DNA of 35,553 nt, taken from contig SXXK01000289.1 in the NCBI GenBank assembly GCA_005791255.1, positions 1-35,553 on the forward strand. The letters are read 5' to 3'. How positions within the stretch are numbered: the stretch's first letter is position 1; every line of letters begins with the position of its first letter. The notes beneath the pieces are model-generated. The model did no database searches, had not been told where the DNA came from, and was given only the letters and a program-made list of their open reading frames with translations. Shown piece by piece: positions 32,415-35,553 of this stretch. Source of the stretch: Planctomyces sp. GTDB lineage: Bacteria; Planctomycetota; Planctomycetia; Planctomycetales; Planctomycetaceae. The position numbers were made by a program, and so were the translations under genes.

Positions 32415-32599
32415 CACCCGCAAGTACGATCTGCAGCGGTGTTTTAGGGTGCATGTGCCCCCTCACCCCCGGCCCCTCTTCTCCGTTCCGTGGGCGAGGG
32501 GAGGATTGAGCGGTCAGCGGTCAGAGTGGTGACACTCCGCCACTGACTCTGCTGTTTTCCGATTTTATCGCCGCTGCTGAAATCGTGACTCGGCAAGCC

Positions 32600-34693
32600 T
32601 CAGTGCACGCGGTGTCCCGGGACTGCTCCGGTGTCCGGTGACAGCAAAAACACTTCCGTGCCACCGGCACCGCTGGCACAGATCATCCCCTGGCTGAGTC
32701 CGAACTTCATCTGCCGCGGTTTCAGGTTGGCCACGCAGATCACCAGTCGGCCAACCAGATCTTCGGGTTTGTAGGCCGCTTTGATGCCGGCAAAGACATT
32801 GCGGACTTCACCGCCACCCAGTGACAGCGTCAGCTGCAGCAGTTTGTTGGCACCTTCCACATGATTCGCCTCCAGGACTCGGGCGACCCGCAGATCCACT
32901 TTCGTGAAGTCGTCAATAGTGCACTCGGAGGCCAGCGGTTCGTTCTGCAGGGCAGCGCCCGAATCCTGCCAGCGATCGGCCGGGTGAAACGCCGGGCCGG
33001 CCGGAGCTGCAGTTTCAGCAGCGGGTGCGGTGGCGGCGGACTGTTCAGCAGCGTTTTCCTGACGGCTTTCTTCAACCATGACCTGGACCTGTTTCATTTC
33101 AAGGCGTTTCATGAGGTGCTGGAACGGACTGACCAGTGTCCCGGTGAGGGGGCGGGCGGTTTCGTCCCATGACGTAATCGGCTGATTCAGCAGCTCGACA
33201 GTCTGCTGTGCCAGTCCCGGCAGGACTGGTGACAGATAGACCACGATCTGACGGAACAGATTCAATGTGACACTGCAAACGTCGCGAAGTTCGGCCGCGC
33301 GAGTCGGATCCTTGCGGATGACCCACGGCTGCTGTTCATCGACGTACTTGTTGGCCTTATCGGCCAGTGCCATGATTTCGCGGGTGGCTGCGTTGTAGTT
33401 GCAGTCTTCGTAGAATGCGGCGATGGCGTCACCGCGGGCTGCGGCTTCGGCAAACAGGCCACCATCGTCCGGGTACACATCGGCCAGAGTCTGCCCGGCC
33501 AGAAAGCCGGCGCAGCGAGATGCCAGGTTGACGACTTTGTTGACCAGATCCGTATTGACGCGCGCAACAAATTCCTCGACGTTCAGATCGATATCGTCGA
33601 GGCTGGGGCCCAGCTTGGTGGCGTAGTAGTAGCGGAGTCCTGCCGGGGGCAGATGCCGCAGCCAGGTGGAGGCCATCAGGAAGGTGCCCTTCGACTTGGA
33701 CATCTTCTCGCCATCCACTGTCAGAAAGCCATGCACGTGCACTTTTTTCGGCAGGTTCAGTCCGGCTGTGTGCAGCATGCCGGGCCAGAACAGCGTGTGA
33801 AAGTAGGTGATGTCCTTGCCGATGAAATGATGAATTTCGGCTGTGGAATCCGGGCCCCACCATTCTGAAGGCTGTTCACCCTGCTGACGGCACCATTCGC
33901 GAGTGGACGCGAGGTAGCCGATCGGCGCGTCAAACCAGACGTACCAGTAATTGCCGGGGTGATCCGGGATTTCAAATCCGAAGTAGGGGGCCGGTCGGGA
34001 GACGTCCCAGTCGCGCAGCGGGTCTCCCAGAAAATTGCCTTTGAGGTAGCGAGCAACTTCGGGCTGCAGGTGACCTCCATTCTGGGACCAGTCTTCCAGA
34101 AACGGACGCAGCTGTTCCAGTTCGATGAACAGGTGATCGGCAGATCGCAGTTCGGGGATGGCATTGGAAAGAATACTGCGGGGATCGCGGAGATCGGCGG
34201 GTGTGTAGGCGGCCCCGCAGACGCTGCAGTTGTCACCCGGCTGATCCGCCGCACCGCATTTGGGGCAGGTGCCGCGGACGAAGCGGTCGGCAAGGAATGT
34301 GCCGGCGACGGGGTCGAAGAGCTGTTCGACGCTGCGAATTTTGACGAGACCGGCGGCACGGATGGCAGCCCAGATTTCGTGGCAGGCCTCGCGGTTATCC
34401 GGACTGTTGGTGCTGCCGTAGTTATCGAACTGAATCTGGAAGCCGGCGAAGTCCCGCATATGGGCGGCCCGCATGTCGGCAATGACCGCCTCTTCCGACC
34501 TTCCTTCGCGACGAGCTCGAATCATGATAGCCGTGCCGTGCGTGTCATCGGCACAGACGAACACGCAGTGATGTCCGCGCAGCTTCTGGAATCGGACCCA
34601 GATATCGGTCTGGATGTATTCCACCAGGTGCCCGATATGGATGTGTCCATTGGCGTAGGGCAGTGCAGCGGTGACGAGGATCTTGCGGGGCAT
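32600..34693 (-). CDS. metG: Methionyl-tRNA synthetase
   Basis: The 697-residue enzyme charges tRNA-Met with methionine. It shows the class I signature [12 protein letters not shown], a zinc-binding knuckle ([18 protein letters not shown]), the KMSKSKGTF loop and an anticodon-binding helical domain. A linker rich in A and E ([17 protein letters not shown]) leads to a C-terminal EMAP/Trbp111-type tRNA-binding domain ([25 protein letters not shown]), as in E. coli-type dimeric MetRS. The start at 34693 ([15 protein letters not shown]) is chosen from the family N-terminus; the track start is a TTG 117 bases upstream with no support. No strong Shine-Dalgarno sequence is visible. It appears monocistronic. 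Confidence 0.97.
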   Translation of the reverse strand: MPRKILVTAALPYANGHIHIGHLVEYIQTDIWVRFQKLRGHHCVFVCADDTHGTAIMIRARREGRSEEAVIADMRAAHMRDFAGFQIQFDNYGSTNSPDNREACHEIWAAIRAAGLVKIRSVEQLFDPVAGTFLADRFVRGTCPKCGAADQPGDNCSVCGAAYTPADLRDPRSILSNAIPELRSADHLFIELEQLRPFLEDWSQNGGHLQPEVARYLKGNFLGDPLRDWDVSRPAPYFGFEIPDHPGNYWYVWFDAPIGYLASTREWCRQQGEQPSEWWGPDSTAEIHHFIGKDITYFHTLFWPGMLHTAGLNLPKKVHVHGFLTVDGEKMSKSKGTFLMASTWLRHLPPAGLRYYYATKLGPSLDDIDLNVEEFVARVNTDLVNKVVNLASRCAGFLAGQTLADVYPDDGGLFAEAAARGDAIAAFYEDCNYNAATREIMALADKANKYVDEQQPWVIRKDPTRAAELRDVCSVTLNLFRQIVVYLSPVLPGLAQQTVELLNQPITSWDETARPLTGTLVSPFQHLMKRLEMKQVQVMVEESRQENAAEQSAATAPAAETAAPAGPAFHPADRWQDSGAALQNEPLASECTIDDFTKVDLRVARVLEANHVEGANKLLQLTLSLGGGEVRNVFAGIKAAYKPEDLVGRLVICVANLKPRQMKFGLSQGMICASGAGGTEVFLLSPDTGAVPGHRVH

Positions 34694-35046
34694 GCGACAG
34701 TTCTGCAGAGTGGGATCGGAGGGACTGTGGTTGCAGCGGGAAGTGTCCGCAGCCGGGTCGATTGCGTCAACATGCCGACCTTCGGGGAACAGCAACTTCC
34801 CGAAAATCAAGCATAATCCGGCCGTTTCGCGGCGGAATTCAGGCGATTTCTGCGGTTTTTGTGGCAGGAGCGTGGTGCTTGCCAGGGGGAGCGCGGGGGA
34901 CAGATCGCGGCCTGGGCTGTAGCCCGAGTACTGTCCTTCAGAATTCGCGGCATCCCCTGATGCAGAAGCAGCAGCGCGGGGGCCTGGTGCCGCTGCATGG
35001 GTACGCAGCGGTCAGGCGGGGGCATGGCGTCAGTCTTCCGACTGGC
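34694..35046. other. Gap between metG and the TPR gene with a palindromic repeat
   Basis: These 353 bases hold the imperfect CTGGGCT-GT-AGCCCGAG repeat followed by TACTGTCCTTCAG (about 34912-34940) and a small CAGTC-TTCC-GACTG hairpin at about 35028-35041 just past the TPR gene's stop. The metG promoter must lie here, but I saw no clear -35/-10 pair. Confidence 0.45.
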
Positions 35047-35553
35047 CTATTTGTTGTCCTGAGGTTTTGCATTCTGCATCTGCTGCAGGATCTGAGCAAA
35101 TTCGGGCAAATTGCGGACTCCGCGGAAATCGAGCTGTGTTTGAATGATCCAGCTGTCCTGCAGCCCTTCCGCCACCGCTCGCTGCAACTCGGCAAGGCAC
35201 CTCTGCCGGAGCTGCTCTTTCCCTGCAGGTTCAGCGGAGCTGTCAGCCAGCAGGCACAACGAGCGTGCCACGTCGATGCGGAGGTCCGGATTCTGCACGT
35301 CCAGGGCGGACAATTTCTGAATCAGAGTTTCACAGTCAGCCTGCAGGCCAAGTTGTGCCTGACTGAGCATCAGATCGACCTGGCTGGCAACGGATTCACC
35401 GGCCGCCAGAATGGCGACACGATTAAGACGCGAGCGTTCAAACATAGCCAGCGCTTCGTTGTTTTGCTGCTGCAGCTGGTGGGCGGTGGCGAGGTAGTAC
35501 TGAGCTGTGCCGAGCACTCTTTTGGCTGGCAGGTATTCCGGGTCCTGTGCGAC
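35047..35553 (-). CDS. C-terminal part of a TPR protein, possibly a kinase tail (partial)
   Basis: The frame is open to the right edge, so the gene begins outside the window; 168 residues are visible. They are helical with TPR-like units (QYYLATAHQLQQQNNEALAMF, EQLRQRCLAELQRAVAEGL) and end in LDFRGVRNLPEFAQILQQM. That closing pattern (D-F-x-x-[LV]-R-x-x-P-E-F) is common at the C-terminus of planctomycete serine/threonine kinases with TPR tails, but no kinase motif is visible here, so this is inference. The GTG start in the ORF track is only the first possible start codon in the visible part. Confidence 0.7.
   Translation of the reverse strand, partial: VAQDPEYLPAKRVLGTAQYYLATAHQLQQQNNEALAMFERSRLNRVAILAAGESVASQVDLMLSQAQLGLQADCETLIQKLSALDVQNPDLRIDVARSLCLLADSSAEPAGKEQLRQRCLAELQRAVAEGLQDSWIIQTQLDFRGVRNLPEFAQILQQMQNAKPQDNK

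Larger units (their letters stand above)
32278..32599. other. Convergent gap with three repeat types
   Basis: These 322 bases between the DUF1501 gene and metG hold a CACGAATGG copy, a CTCGGGCT/AGCCCGAG palindrome and, at 32458-32518, a CCCCTCACCCCCGGCCCC string running to GGGCGAGGGGAGGATTG. A small GAGTG-GTGA-CACTC hairpin lies at about 32525. No gene is present. Confidence 0.5.

Noticed and set aside
33959-34816. 285-codon plus-strand ORF opposite metG
   Set aside because: It is a shadow of the methionyl-tRNA synthetase gene despite its low stop density.

Overview
The window reads as a chromosomal segment of a planctomycete (Planctomycetota, probably Planctomycetales). It is GC-rich and carries several families typical of that phylum: a DUF1559 pseudopilin with an H-X9-DG tail, a planctomycete-type cytochrome c/DUF1549/DUF1553 protein paired with a DUF1501 protein, a LEPR-XLL-like N-terminus (here VEVRVLLSA), CRTAC1-type VCBS/ASPIC-UnbV proteins, and intergenic CACGAATGG and CTCGGGCT/AGCCCGAG repeats. 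No rRNA, tRNA, CRISPR array, intact insertion sequence or phage gene was seen.

Layout. 1-530: a degenerate coding repeat, probably the remains of a gene entering from the left. 531-6219 (minus): a carboxypeptidase-regulatory-like lipoprotein, a DUF1559 pseudopilin, a good intrinsic terminator, a CRTAC1-type lipoprotein split by one in-frame amber codon, and a seven-CXXCH cytochrome with C-terminal TPRs. 6602-11006: a divergent pair, a TPR membrane protein (minus) and a second CRTAC1-type protein with an N-terminal TPR half (plus). 11209-12318 (minus): a secreted sialidase-like beta-propeller. 12932-15055 (plus): a LEPR-XLL secreted protein with two related internal domains. 15390-17114 (minus): a secreted double-cyclase-domain protein. 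17525-19585 (plus): csrA followed by an S41 protease. 19586-20718: a gene-poor stretch with a long hairpin and two short minus-strand ORFs that share a C-terminus ending HWLLWF. 20719-22065 (minus): an unrecognised exported protein. 22338-25469 (plus): adenylate kinase, a Dabb protein and a YfhO-like membrane protein. 25798-26889 (minus): ychF. 27107-27466 (plus): a small lipoprotein-like protein. 27898-32277 (plus): the PSCyt1/DUF1549/DUF1553 and DUF1501 pair behind a clear sigma70-like promoter. 32600-34693 (minus): metG. 35047-end (minus): the C-terminus of a TPR protein that runs out of the window.

How the genes may work together. The first 11 kb is dominated by exported TPR, CRTAC1, multiheme and pseudopilin proteins and looks like one envelope-located functional module, possibly redox-active; this is inference from co-location and domain content. 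The csrA leader has several GGA motifs, including one in the Shine-Dalgarno sequence, which suggests autoregulation of the csrA-protease transcript. The most novel-looking items are the two HWLLWF small ORFs, the amber-interrupted CRTAC1 gene beside a heptaheme cytochrome, the tandem domain in the LEPR-XLL protein, and the double cyclase with altered metal-site residues.
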